Assembly: GCF_009730915.1 (NCBI RefSeq)
Contig: NC_052474.1
Coordinates: 3,879,501 to 3,943,500, forward strand
Direction: 5' to 3'
Source of the DNA: Dioscorea cayenensis subsp. rotundata
Taxonomy: Eukaryota; Streptophyta; Magnoliopsida; Dioscoreales; Dioscoreaceae
Length of the DNA stretch: 64,000 nucleotides
Position numbers and translations under genes: made by a program. The notes below the pieces were generated by a model. That model did not search any database. It saw only the letters and a list, made by a program, of their open reading frames with translations, and had not been told where the DNA came from. Position 1 is the first letter of the stretch, and every line of letters starts with the position of its first letter. Of this stretch, positions 33,301-44,538 are shown in pieces.

Positions 33301-36300
33301 ATGGAGGAAACCCTGAGTTCTAGCTCCATAGCTCGTAGTGTTTGGATGGATGATGGTCTCTCGAATTTGAAGGCATCTTCGTCGGACCTGCAAGGAGTTC
33401 CAGATGAAGGGGATTCAATTCAAGATTGTTTTGATTCGATGTTGTGCTTTCCAGGGTCTCGTCTGGTGCTTTCGGGGCTCAGGGATGCAGATTGCAGAGG
33501 TTTCTTTCTTCTCTTTCCTCTTATTTTCCGCTTCTCTTCTTGTTTGGGGTTTCTATGGTTGAGGCCATGTGAATCTTGGATTTTCTTGATAAAGAGTTCT
33601 TCTTGAAGTTTTGATCAGGTTTTTACAAGAAAGGTCCAAATTTTCTGGTGTATTTTCGGTAATTAGGGTTTGGTTTGAGCTGCTAATGCTGGGTTCTTAT
33701 GTAAATTCCCTTCTTGCTTATTATAAATTTTTAGGGCTGAAATTGCAGGCTTGTGTAACAAAAATCTTAAATTCTTGAAGGTTAAACTCAGTCTTGTAAA
33801 AATTACGTTTTTTTGGGTATCAACCACTTGTTCTTAGATTAGTTTATTCCATTTTCTTGGTTATTTTAGTTGTTCTAGCTAGATCCTTTGGGTGTAGGGG
33901 TGTGTGTGTGTGTGTGTGTGTGTGTGTTCTTCCTGAAACTCATCATCCTGAAATTCTTTTGTTAATGTAGATTGTTCTTCAATGTTAATGAATTAATGGA
34001 TGCATAATGTTTTTGCGTGGTCCTCTTTTTAAAATCATCAATGTGTTCTTAATGGTTATGCTGTCAATCAAAATTGGAGTATACTACTTTCTTCAGTGTT
34101 GTTTTTGTTGATGTTCATGTCAATTGTATTTTTCTTTGGGTTACAGATGATATTGTAATGGTTGTGAATGCTGGAGGGAATATGATTAAAGGACAGGGCC
34201 ACCAAATAAATTTTCAGGGTGATTCCTTCTTTGAAGGAGGAGATGTTCTCACTTCTGATGAGAAGATATTTGAAGGTGGTGACTATTCATGTTTGTACCA
34301 GTCTGTACGATATGGGAACTTCTGCTACACGTTCAACAATCTTGATCCTGGGGACTATTTTCTAGATTTGCATTTTGCTGAGATTGTTTACACGAATGGG
34401 CCTAAAGGAATTAGGGTTTTTGATGTTTTTCTTCAAGAAGAGAAGGCAAGAACAAAAGATGCCACTTCCATATTGTTTCATGCTTCGGTTTTGTTGACTA
34501 TTTTGTTGTTTCACAGAAATGAAGTCATAATATTGTGTGGGTGCAGATATTGTCTGGAATGGACATCTTTTCCATCGTTGGAGCTAATAATCCACTGCAA
34601 TTGGTTGATGTCAGAGTATCTGTTGCAAAAGATGAAGATGTTGTTATTAGCTTCAAAGGAATTAGTGGGTCACCTGTGGTTTGTGGGATCTGCATTAGAA
34701 AAGCAACAACTTTAGTCGGTAAATATATATATGTATATATATATATTGATTTTATCTGCAAGGTTTGACCAGAATTATTATTTCATCACATATGTTTTTA
34801 TGTCACCAGAACCACCAAGGGGCCCTGAGAGTCAAATTTGTAATAATTGTGCTTCAGAGATCATAGTTTCTCCTACTCAGGTCTGAAACACATTCCATTT
34901 AGCCTTTGATCTTTATTGTTTTCATGATCTCATTGGCCTCGTGCTCATCTTTTGCAGAGCAGAGGACAGAGTTTCAGTATGAAACTTACATCGAGATATG
35001 AGAAGAAGATACAAGAACTTACTAGTCAATTTAAATTGAAAAACGATGAGTGCCATCAGGCATGGATGTTGCTAACATCAGCAAACGAGCAGCTAGAGCA
35101 ACTGAGAATGGACATGGACAACAAGCTATTCCAGACTGAAACATTGGGTAAGCACTAAGTCTAGAATTTGTTTTGCGTTGTATTTTCCTTGTAATTTTTT
35201 AATATATCTTAAAATCTTTCATTTGCCCTTAGAGCAAGCTGTTGAAAAGCAAACAGACAATTTTAGAGTTGTTTCTGAAAGGTATGAGCATGATAAGAAA
35301 CTATGGGTTGCTGCAATTAATGACTTGGAAGGGAAAATCAAGGTGATAGTCTACTGTTTATTGTTGTAATCCAACGAGGTTTTGCATTTACACAAGTATG
35401 TTTCTATAGTTGCAGCATGATCAGAACTTACTTCAGTACTTTGTTTGTGCTTCTTTTTTTTTGCAGACAATGAAACAAGAGCACTCCCAACTTTCTCAGG
35501 AGGCTCATGAATGTGCCAGTGCAATTCCTGATTTGAACAAAATGCTTATTGGAGTTGAGACCTTGGGTAAATATACTGAGTTTTCTGCATCAAGGTTTTA
35601 ACTACTCTTTAGTGACAGATTTTCATTTGCAGTTGCTCAGTGTGAGGACCTTAAAATTAAGTATGGCGAGGAGTTAGCCAGGAGAAAACGGTTATATAAC
35701 CAAGTACAGGAGATGAAAGGTATGTTCTTTGTTTGTGCTATCTTTTAAATGCTAGGTTATTCAACTGATCATAAAGATGACATTATTAACCATTTTCCAT
35801 TTCTTGTTTTAGGGAACATCCGGGTGTTTTGTAGGTGCCGCCCATTAAGCAAGCAAGAGGTCTCATCTGGTTACTCAACCATAGTAGATTTTGAAGGAGC
35901 CAAGGATGGTGATATTGGAATCTTGACTGGTGGATCCACAAAGAAAACCTTCAAATTTGACCGAGTTTTATGCTCCAAGGGATGGCCAAGGTATAGATAT
36001 ATATATATATACACACAAATTAAAGTTGAACTCATTCATCTATGTGGCCGTCACTTTAGCATTAAGATGATTCCTCCTGCTAACTTAATTGTGTAATCAA
36101 TTCTTGTATTCTTATATACACTAGTTGTTTAGTTGAACTCCCTACACCTTTGAACTCTGATTTACACCTCCCTTACTCTTCTTACATTCATGACCATAAC
36201 TCTTTACTGTGTTAATTTGATGAGTTCCTTGCATCCTTTCCTAATAGCTAATTAGGTATGCATACGAGTTAGGCGTCTACTAGTTTTCAATGAATCTGCT

Positions 36301-39002
36301 AGAGCTAGTGGCAATGGGTTGCTTCCTCTGTGTTTCACAATTTGGAATTTATACTCCTCTTGAACAGGTGATGTGTATGCGGATGCTTCCCCATTGGTCA
36401 CATCTGTTTTAGATGGATACAATGTCTGCATATTTGCCTATGGGCAAACTGGGACTGGTAAGACTTTCACAATGGAGGGTACCGAGCAGAATAGAGGAGT
36501 GAATTATAGAACTTTGGAAGAGTTATTCAAAATTTCTGGGGAGAGGAAAGAAACAATTTCCTACAGCATCTCGGTTAGTGTTCTTGAAGTTTACAATGAG
36601 CAAATCAGAGATTTGTTAGCTACATCCCCATCTTCGAAGAAGTAAGCCCATTCATCTCTTAGAATTGTTTCTTGAATTATACTTCTGGGAAGCATCATCT
36701 TGCTGTTTCATTTAGGCTGGAGGTGAGACAAGCAGCCGAAGGATTTCATCATGTACCTGGGATTGTAGAGGCGAAAGTAGAAAACATAAAGGAGGTGTGG
36801 GATGTTTTGCAGGCTGGAAGCAATGCACGAGCAGTTGGTTCCAACAATGTAAATGAGCACAGTAGTCGATCTCACTGGTTTGTTCTTGGCTAAAACTGAT
36901 ATTTCTTTACATATTTCTTCAGTTCAGCAAGCTGAGTTCTTCTTTTAATTTGTGAATTCAGTATGCTTTGCATAATGGTGAGAGCAAAGAATTTGATGAG
37001 TGGAGAGTGTACAAGAAGCAAACTTTGGCTTGTGGATTTGGCCGGAAGTGAGAGGCTTGCAAAGACAGATGTCCAGGGAGAAAGGCTAAAAGAAGCTCAG
37101 AACATTAATAGATCTCTTTCAGCTCTTGGAGATGTTATTTCAGCACTTGCAACCAAAAGCAGCCATGTCCCTTATAGGTATGGCGATAACTTTAATATGT
37201 CATGGAGTTTTGTTCATGCTAGTCATATTATTGATTTATGTTCTCTTCTGTTCTTTCAGAAATTCCAAGTTGACTCATTTGTTGCAAGATTCATTAGGTA
37301 ATTTGTTTAATAAGGTTTCTGAGTTTTCAAGCTTTTATTAAACACCAATAGGATGCCTACCCCGATATGATTTATAATCACTTCACCATGCAGGTGGTGA
37401 CTCAAAAGCACTGATGTTTGTACAAATTAGCCCCTCGGAAAATGATTTGGGCGAAACGCTCAGCTCTTTGAATTTTGCATCTCGAGTTCGAGGAATAGAA
37501 CTAGGCCCAGCAAAGAAGCAGATTGATACAGCTGAACTTCAAAAGATCAAACAGATGGTAAGGTTAAAGGTAAATTTCATATAATCATCAGTAACTAATT
37601 CACCATTCCTTGTTCTTTTGTTGTTTTTTTGAAGCTTGAAAAAGTAAGGCAAGAATGCAGAATTAAAGATGAGTCTATCCAAAAACTAGAAGATAATTGT
37701 CAAAACTTGGAGAATAAAATCAGAGGGAAAGATCAGCTTTGGAGAAATCTACAAGAGAAGGTATGCTACGCAATGAGTTAACTCTACTTTTCCAAAGTAT
37801 CTCTAATTCCCATTGATTTTCACATTTTTCCTGAAGAACAAAGAACTTGAAGGACAACTTGTGTCAAAGGGTGAGCTACAAAACTTTTCAGAAAGGCAAC
37901 AATGGCAACTTTCAGAGAAATTGAAGGGAAAGGAAGAAATGTGTATGACCCTTCACCAAAAGGTTTGTCTATTAACAATGCATGCATTCCACACCTCTTC
38001 TTGCTTATACATGTACATGAGATATTTATAAGAATAAGCATTCATCATAATCTCTGGACTATTTAGGTAAAGGAATTGGAGAGCAAGATGAAAGAGCAAC
38101 AACACTCTGACTCACTGATACTTCAACAAAAGGTCTTTAGTCTTCCTATTATTCAGGGAAAAAAAAAGATGTTGTCTTTATCAACTTGTGCACATGAACT
38201 TCATTATTTCTGCTCATATAGGTTAAGGAACTGGAGAACAAAATCAAGGAACAACTGCGCTCCGAGTCCATGGCTGAACAGAAGGTATTTCTTGGCCAAC
38301 ATAAAAGAATTTTTCAAGCAGAGTTCACAGCACTAATATACATATCTCTTGACTTGCAGTTCAGGGAACTTGAACACAAACTCAAGGAGAAACTCCGAAC
38401 CGAAATGAATCTAGAACAAAAGGTCTTGTTATTTGGCATTTACACATTCTTCCACAAGCTTGAAGAATTTTCTTGTGATCCTTTAATTGCATGGCATGCA
38501 GGTTGTAGAGCTTGAATGCAAGCTGAGAGAAAGAGAACAGTTGGACTCCATGATGTTATTGAGCAATGACACAGTGGATGTATCAACAAGAATCAAAACA
38601 CCAAATGAAATTAAAGCTGCATCACTGTCCAGAGATAGTTTAACAAGTGAAGTTGATGCTCAAATTCTCAGATGTTCAGACACTACAAACAGTTCATCAA
38701 TTGGGCAGGGTTCTTCTTCTCTCTTGCTCAGAGGCACAGAGTCTCTTCATGAGATCAAACGCAAGAGAGAACTAAGAAGTGGAACAATGGGTGAATCTGA
38801 AAACAGAATTAGCTTGCCAACAGCTATGGAGAGGAAGATGGCAACAGTGAGTGATATGAACAAGTCCAGGAAAATAGATCCTGCAAAGGCTTTTGGTAGG
38901 ATTACGAGGACATCAAAGGTTGGTACTACTACAACACAAAGGCCCTTCTCTAATAGCAGAATTGGCAAAGAACAGGAGAAAACAAGAGTTTGGTCTAGGT
39001 AA
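33301..39002 (+). CDS. Kinesin-14 with N-terminal malectin-like domain, one frameshift before the P-loop
   Basis: Minus-end-directed KIN-14 motor of the Arabidopsis At1g72250/At2g22610 type. Twenty exons: 33301-33499, 34147-34445, 34547-34718, 34810-34880, 34958-35147, 35233-35342, 35467-35566, 35633-35719, 35813-35990, 36368-36641, 36716-36877, 36962-37177, 37260-37297, 37394-37557, 37635-37760, 37837-37962, 38067-38132, 38222-38284, 38360-38422, 38502-39002. Total 3205 bp; minus one base this gives 1067 aa. Order: malectin-like fold (about 68-223), coiled coil (about 248-405), KIN-14 neck [14 protein letters not shown]-loop GQTGTGKT (494-501), switch I SSRSH (about 609-613), switch II DLAGSE (639-644), a second coiled coil, and a Ser/basic tail. 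Intron 2 uses a GC donor (34446). One extra T in 35966-35969 shifts the frame before the P-loop and would stop translation; everything after it is intact. Confidence 0.9.
33897..33927 (+). repeat. (GT)n microsatellite in kinesin intron 1
   Basis: Perfect GT repeat of about 14 units inside the first intron. Confidence 0.8.
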
Positions 39003-39672
39003 CTAGTAATTCATCTTTGGAAAAACAGTAAGAGCTTCTTACTCACAGTAAATTGTTTATGCATATTACTATGTGGAATCACAGAAGCTGTATTTTTTTT
39101 TTTATTATTGCATTTGTACTTTAAACTTGTATTTGTGTTGATCCTCATGAAAAATGATGTTGTAATTTTCTTAATATAGTGAAACCCATGATTTCTGTAA
39201 AATATCAAACATTTTGTCAGTATCATTATCCAGAAGCACATGACAAACCCACTTTCATGTGTATTAAAATATCATTGAACAAGTGCAATGTGATCGCATG
39301 TATGATTTCAGACAAGCCTTAAAACGTCAGCTAACCCAACCCCAATCCGAAGACCCAAATACCGCGTGCCGTTCGCTCAGGTCTCTTACCCCCAGTTTTC
39401 CCTTTAAAATACCTTTGCAAACTTATCCGACCACACCAACGTGGCACCATCTCATTCGTCCCATCCCTCAAAACCACTGAATCAAACACCGCCACGTTTC
39501 AATGTAAACGATAACTATCCTCATCCTGCGGAGAAGCAGACCGCCAGAGAGGAAACGAGAAAGAAAAAACACCAGAGCCTCCTGTTTTCAATGCAAGCCC
39601 CCCGATTTCCAGTCTCGGCCCTCTCTTGCTATTTATCCCCAATTTCCTTTCGTCCTCTCTCAAACCCTAGAG

Positions 39673-40440
39673 ATGTGCCGATCGACGACCGAAATCGGGG
39701 AGCATGCCGCGCTTTCTCGCCTCAAGATTCGTGCTTTCTTTCTCCGCCTCCTCGTTGGCGACAAGCCCTCTGCCGACGCTGTTCTGACGTTGCCGGAGTC
39801 GCTCACCCTCATTTACCTCCCGAGGATCGATGGGAACAAGCTCAAGATAAACGGCACTAAGGTTCGAGCTGAGAAGCCGGTTTTCCTGGCGCTCCATCGC
39901 GCCCAGTCTGTGGAGCGGGACCGGATGGAGGCTGTCTTTGTTTGTACCGATCGCGTGTTGGCCGCCGATGGTGCTTGCTTCGAGGCCTTTTTTGGTGATG
40001 AGAAGCTGTTGAAGGGGGTTTTCCGGCGGTGTAAAGGTGAGTGGGAGGTGGAGTGTAGGGGTGGGGATGAGGGGGAGATTGCCTGGGTGGCGGCGGTGGA
40101 GATTTGCGTCGCCGGAGAGAATGGGTCGTTGATGGTGGGGAGAGTGGAGATGGGCGCGAAGCGGGGGAGGAGGAGAGGGTTCTGTTTGAAATTAGAGGAA
40201 ATCCCGGAGGAATCGGATGGCTGTGATTGCTGCTGCTGCGGCGGCGGGGACGATGATGAGGGGCGGGAGATGGTGAGATCTGACGGTGAGGATTTGAAAG
40301 AGATGGGCCGTGAGGATTGTGAGATGGAGATGGAGGGGGTGAGATGGGCGGTGGATGTCGGGATTTGGGTCATGTGTTTGGGGGTGGGGTTTTTGGTTTC
40401 CCGGGCTTCCTTCGGTTTCCCCAAAAAACGGCTTTTCTAA
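39673..40440 (+). CDS. Uncharacterised plant protein, At1g01500-like family
   Basis: Single exon, 255 aa, starting 670 bp after the kinesin stop on the same strand. Residues about 15-130 form a beta-rich domain: LKIRAFFLRL, then LPESLTLIYLPRIDGNKLKI, then ERDRMEAVFVCTDRVL, then FEAFFGDEKLLKGVFRRC and WEVECR. This order recalls the plant family often labelled 'erythronate-4-phosphate dehydrogenase family' (At1g01500, At1g19400), a name not supported by any enzyme motif. A Cys cluster (CDCCCCGGG, about 184-192) and an acidic stretch follow, then one C-terminal hydrophobic span (about 226-246, WAVDVGIWVMCLGVGFLV) and a basic end PKKRLF. That arrangement suggests a tail-anchored membrane protein (inference). 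An AAACCCTAGAG leader precedes the ATG. Family assignment is from memory of the pattern and is moderate; that it is coding is likely from GC and codon bias. Confidence 0.7.
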   Translation: MCRSTTEIGEHAALSRLKIRAFFLRLLVGDKPSADAVLTLPESLTLIYLPRIDGNKLKINGTKVRAEKPVFLALHRAQSVERDRMEAVFVCTDRVLAADGACFEAFFGDEKLLKGVFRRCKGEWEVECRGGDEGEIAWVAAVEICVAGENGSLMVGRVEMGAKRGRRRGFCLKLEEIPEESDGCDCCCCGGGDDDEGREMVRSDGEDLKEMGREDCEMEMEGVRWAVDVGIWVMCLGVGFLVSRASFGFPKKRLF

Positions 40441-40666
40441 ATTTTTTTTTTTTTCATTTTATTTTATTTTTCTTTAGTAATTAATTGTGCACCTCTCTCT
40501 CAAGATGTTGATATCAAATAAATTCTTTTGCGCAAAATATCATTATTAGTTTATTTCGTAAGATATATTTTTTTTCAAAAAAACCCGAATCACAAAATTT
40601 ATATTAGACTTTTTGTCGTATGATATTCATTTTGAAAGTTAAAATTTACCCAAAGTGATTGTTGGG

Positions 40667-41960
40667 TTTTTTTTTATTGAAAAAATTAAATAAACCATTT
40701 CAATTAAGAAAAAAAACAAACACAGTACAAAGGACTAACAAAACCTCTCACGCAACCCAAAACACACTACAGACCACATGAAGAAACCCAAGTTTTTCTC
40801 ACCCCCTACAACATTGGGACGCCTAATCTCTAACTAGGTCGGGTGCTTTCTCGGCCTCCAAGTCACCACTCATCAACTGGCTCCTCGACCCAAAAAACTC
40901 AAGGCTGTGTCTGACCGCCGAAATGAAGTCTTCAACTTTCTCCTTGGCCGTATATGCAAGAACATCGAATCACAAAAGATGCGATTAATTCTCAGAATTA
41001 TGTAGTGGACAGGCATAGTTATAGAATTAAAAATTCTATCGTTTCTCGCAAACCAAATATTCTATACTAGTGCCTTAGTCACTAACACCCCCACCATCCT
41101 AGAATTCGGTCTCACATAACGCCTCCAAATAGACCAGACTGTTAGATTTTATATTTTTGGTACTAATAGGCCTTAAATGGGCTCTATATGGGCTTAGTGG
41201 TCTTACACCAAAAAGTCTCAAGACTTAATGTCTCAACCTCTATATCTATATATAAACTCATTACACTTCTATCACAGCCGATATGGAACTATATTTCCAA
41301 TGTCCTCCCTCAAGTTCAACTGATCATTTTTTTTTCAATTTGAACTTGCTCAGACTTGTACACCCAGAGGTCTGTTTTTTTACCAAGACTTGTACACTAC
41401 TTTGTGTCTCATAGGTCTTACACACATGGACTTGTACACTACTTATGTCTCAGAGGTCCTATTTTAACTTGACTTGTGTTCCTTCTGGAACCTTAGAGGT
41501 CTTTTTACTATGTCCCGCTATAACTGTTTTTTTTTTTACTAGAATCATTTTTTCCCTAAAGCTCTGATACCATGTTAGATTTTATATTTTTGGTACTAGT
41601 GGGCCCTAAATAGGCTCTATATGGGCTTAGGGGTCTTACACCAAAAAGTCTCAAGACTTAGTGGCTCAACTTCTATACCTATATATAAACTCATTACACT
41701 TCTATCACAGCCGATATGGGACTATATTTCCAACACAACACAACACATCAAATCAGGAGGGCCCGACGATGAAAGTAAACTACAGAAGAAACCCCACAAC
41801 TTGCGCACAACATTACAATGGATGAACAAAAGATCAACCGACTCAATATTAGAGTGGCACATGATGCATGTTGCAGTAGGAAAGATTGTTACATCGCCTC
41901 GCTACAAGATTATCCAAAGTCAACATCTTATATATGTGTATATTTTATTTTATATCTATG
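40667..41960 (-). mobile_element. LINE remnant (zf-RVT region), interrupted by a TRIM
   Basis: On the minus strand the element ends in a poly-A tail (T run 40667-40675) preceded by a TGGTTTATTT-type end. Read from 41900 leftwards it gives TCIMCHSNIESVDLLFIHC, VVRKLWGFF and, beyond the TRIM, VWSIWRRYVRP and NIWFARNDRIFN. This is the zinc-binding C-terminal region of plant L1 LINEs, with the zinc-ligand His replaced by Leu. Stops and frameshifts show long decay. The 5' boundary near 41960 is an estimate, and no target duplication was found. Confidence 0.75.
41140..41735 (-). mobile_element. TRIM (terminal-repeat retrotransposon in miniature)
   Basis: Two direct repeats of 163 bp, 41140-41302 and 41573-41735, both beginning TGTTAGATTTTATATTTTTG, are about 93-95 percent alike by eye. 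On the minus strand the 5' LTR (41735-41573) ends in CTAACA and is followed directly by TGGTATCAGAGC (41572-41561), the initiator-Met tRNA primer-binding site. The polypurine tract GAGGGAGGA lies just before the 3' LTR (about 41303-41314). The internal part is only 270 bp and non-coding. The element sits inside the LINE remnant. A clean 5-bp target duplication is not visible (CAGAC on one side, CAACA on the other). Confidence 0.9.
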
Positions 41961-41979
41961 TACCTTTTTAATATATAGT

Positions 41980-44380
41980 TATCAGATTTTTTAAAAAAAT
42001 TATAAATTATATTATATATCATATTGAGAGGGTTTATTTATTTTTCTCAAACGGAAGATGAATGGTTAAATTCCAATTCAGTGCAATGGTTGGGAGTTTG
42101 GGGCTTAACCATATTTATCGCAATATATGTATATATTATTATTGTAAATTAAGGATAAAAAATCAATTTTATTTTAGAAACATAATGCATGATTGATATA
42201 AAAATAAAATAATCGACAGCATAAATGATAAATGATTCTCATTTTCTGTTGCAAATTATTTATGCTTAAATGAAAAACTCATTAGCTTTGATTTTGTTGA
42301 TGCAGACTTTTTTGATATTCATTTTTTAACTGATCAGTTGGTGCTATCCTTGTTCATGTGTTAAAAAAATCACTAAAGAAAACAATATTTAATTTTTATA
42401 TGTAACAGTCTACTTTGTTTTTAGCGAGGCATGTTTAGAAATTTAAGTATATTATAATAATTTATTTATTAAAAATGAATATATAAAATAATTTAAATAT
42501 ATATAAGTGTGGATTTAGTCAAGAGTTTGGCTTGTTATTACTAAATAAAGAACCATTTTTTTGGGAAATTATGTAATAAAAACATCAAATACGAAACCAA
42601 TTTAATCTAAAAAGACTAAAACCATGACAGGTGTCTAATATTAAAAAAAAATTGAATAATTATAATTCTCATTTGTTGAGTCAAATTTTAGTTTAAGTTT
42701 GATAGGTGGTAAAAACCCAGATCAAGACAAAACAAGATGATTATTATAAATAGATAAATTTATTGTCCAAACTCCACCTAGTTTAAATTTGGACAAATTT
42801 AATTTATTTAGAACAGATTTCTTTTAAAACTAGATTGTCTCGATATTCGAATTTTGTCTGAATCATATAAACTATATTTAATTTCACTCAAATATTAAAC
42901 TATAAAAAAGTTAATTCACATTCCATGCAAAAAAAAAACACAATGTCTAATAATCCAAAATTCAAATCAAATCATAAAAAAAATCTAAGTGTTAATAGAA
43001 AAAATAATATAAATTCAAAGTTTTCAAAAATTGGGCTTACAATAATTTGACTTATGATTATGGGCTTTTAAAAATTTAAAAATAAAAAGATCCGGTTGTT
43101 TGATTTTTTTTTTTTGGAACAGTCCCGGATTTAAATATGAGAACCAAACTATATCCAAACCCGACCCCTATTAATATAATTTTTATCCAAACCTATTTTT
43201 ATTTTCCAGCCATAAAATTGCACTGGTGGGCAGGACAAGTATTGTCACTTCTACTTTGAGGTAGTACATATCCGTATTTTATCCACATTAGACGCTATGT
43301 GATAATAATAATAATTATTATTATTATCACTACTACGTCAAACTATTTGAGTTTTTCAAAATAAGACTAATTTTTTAAAAGAACTTGCCGTGAAAGTGTA
43401 AATACGAAGTCAATTTCAATTAAACCGCGTCAAGCATGAAACATTGAAACTAGACAGAAAGTCCTAACTCCTAAACAAATAAAGTGGGTTGGTGAAGCAT
43501 CACAATGAATATGTTTTCGAGAGAGGTGGTAGATGCCTTCAAAGTTCAAACCTTAATCTTCTTCTTTATTTATTGTTTTCCCCACGCGCACATTGTTACA
43601 TGAACCATCATCATTAATGTTTAGATCATCTTGAAATAACTTTTATAATTTAAAAAAAAAATAATAATTTTGAATAAATTAGGCAAAGGAATAGGTTTTT
43701 TTACCCAAAAAAAAAAATAGCCCATCATGTTTTTTTTATTTGTTACAAATTCATGTATTTTTTTATCTATCACTTTCTAACATAAAAAAAAATTATTATT
43801 TTTTTTTAAAATTATTTTTAATATTTTATATATTTTTTTAAAATTAAATATGAAAGAGAAATATGAAAATATAAATTAGAGATAATTTGAAAAAATAATT
43901 TATTTTTTATAAAATTTTATAAAATAACTAAATTTTTATGAATTTATAAAATTTAGTTAATTATAATAAAAAAATAATAATAATAATAATATCTATATTA
44001 TGCACCCGAAATCGGTACAAGTGTGTGTTAATATGAGTTAATATTTTGAGCATATTCTCACTTATTTTTTTTGTGCATGTGATTATGTGAGTAGGAGTGC
44101 AACATCATCTGTGAATTAATTTTTCAACGCTTATTCAAACACTCACTTAAGTCAGATGAGCGACCCATATTACTGCTAATAATAAATGGGCAATATCATT
44201 GAATGGTGAAGCCCAACCCATTTCGGGCAATCGCGACGGAACATTGGGTGTCGCGCTAAATGTCCATCCCTTTCGAGCCCACGGTTCGTACGGCAACGGA
44301 TCTATCAAGGTCCAAAAAGATCCCCTGTTCCGACCAGCAACCCAATGAAGTACACCTACGTCCACAATCCTTTTGACACG
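41980..44380. other. AT-rich intergenic DNA
   Basis: No gene seen. It includes an (AAT)n/(ATT)n palindrome at about 43302-43328 and several poly-A/T tracts. The last few hundred bases before 44539 become GC-richer and carry a GGGCCCC-containing promoter or leader of the kinase gene. Confidence 0.5.
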
Positions 44381-44538
44381 TGTCCTTCCATTGAGTGGGC
44401 CCCACACTCCTTAACCCCCTACTCCTCCCTTCTCCTTCTTCTCATCCTCTTGGCCTCGGTGTTTCCTTCTCTGTGCTCTCGAAGCTTGGCTTAGCGTTGT
44501 GGCATCGGCGGCGGCGGCGGCGGCCAGCGGAAGCGGAG

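Noticed and set aside
39813..40424. 203-codon minus-strand frame rich in Ser and Pro
   Set aside because: It is antisense to the 255-aa gene, whose conserved domain supports the plus strand.
41621..41971. Frame of 116 codons
   Set aside because: It crosses a TRIM LTR and the antisense strand of a LINE zinc-binding domain, so it is a chance frame.
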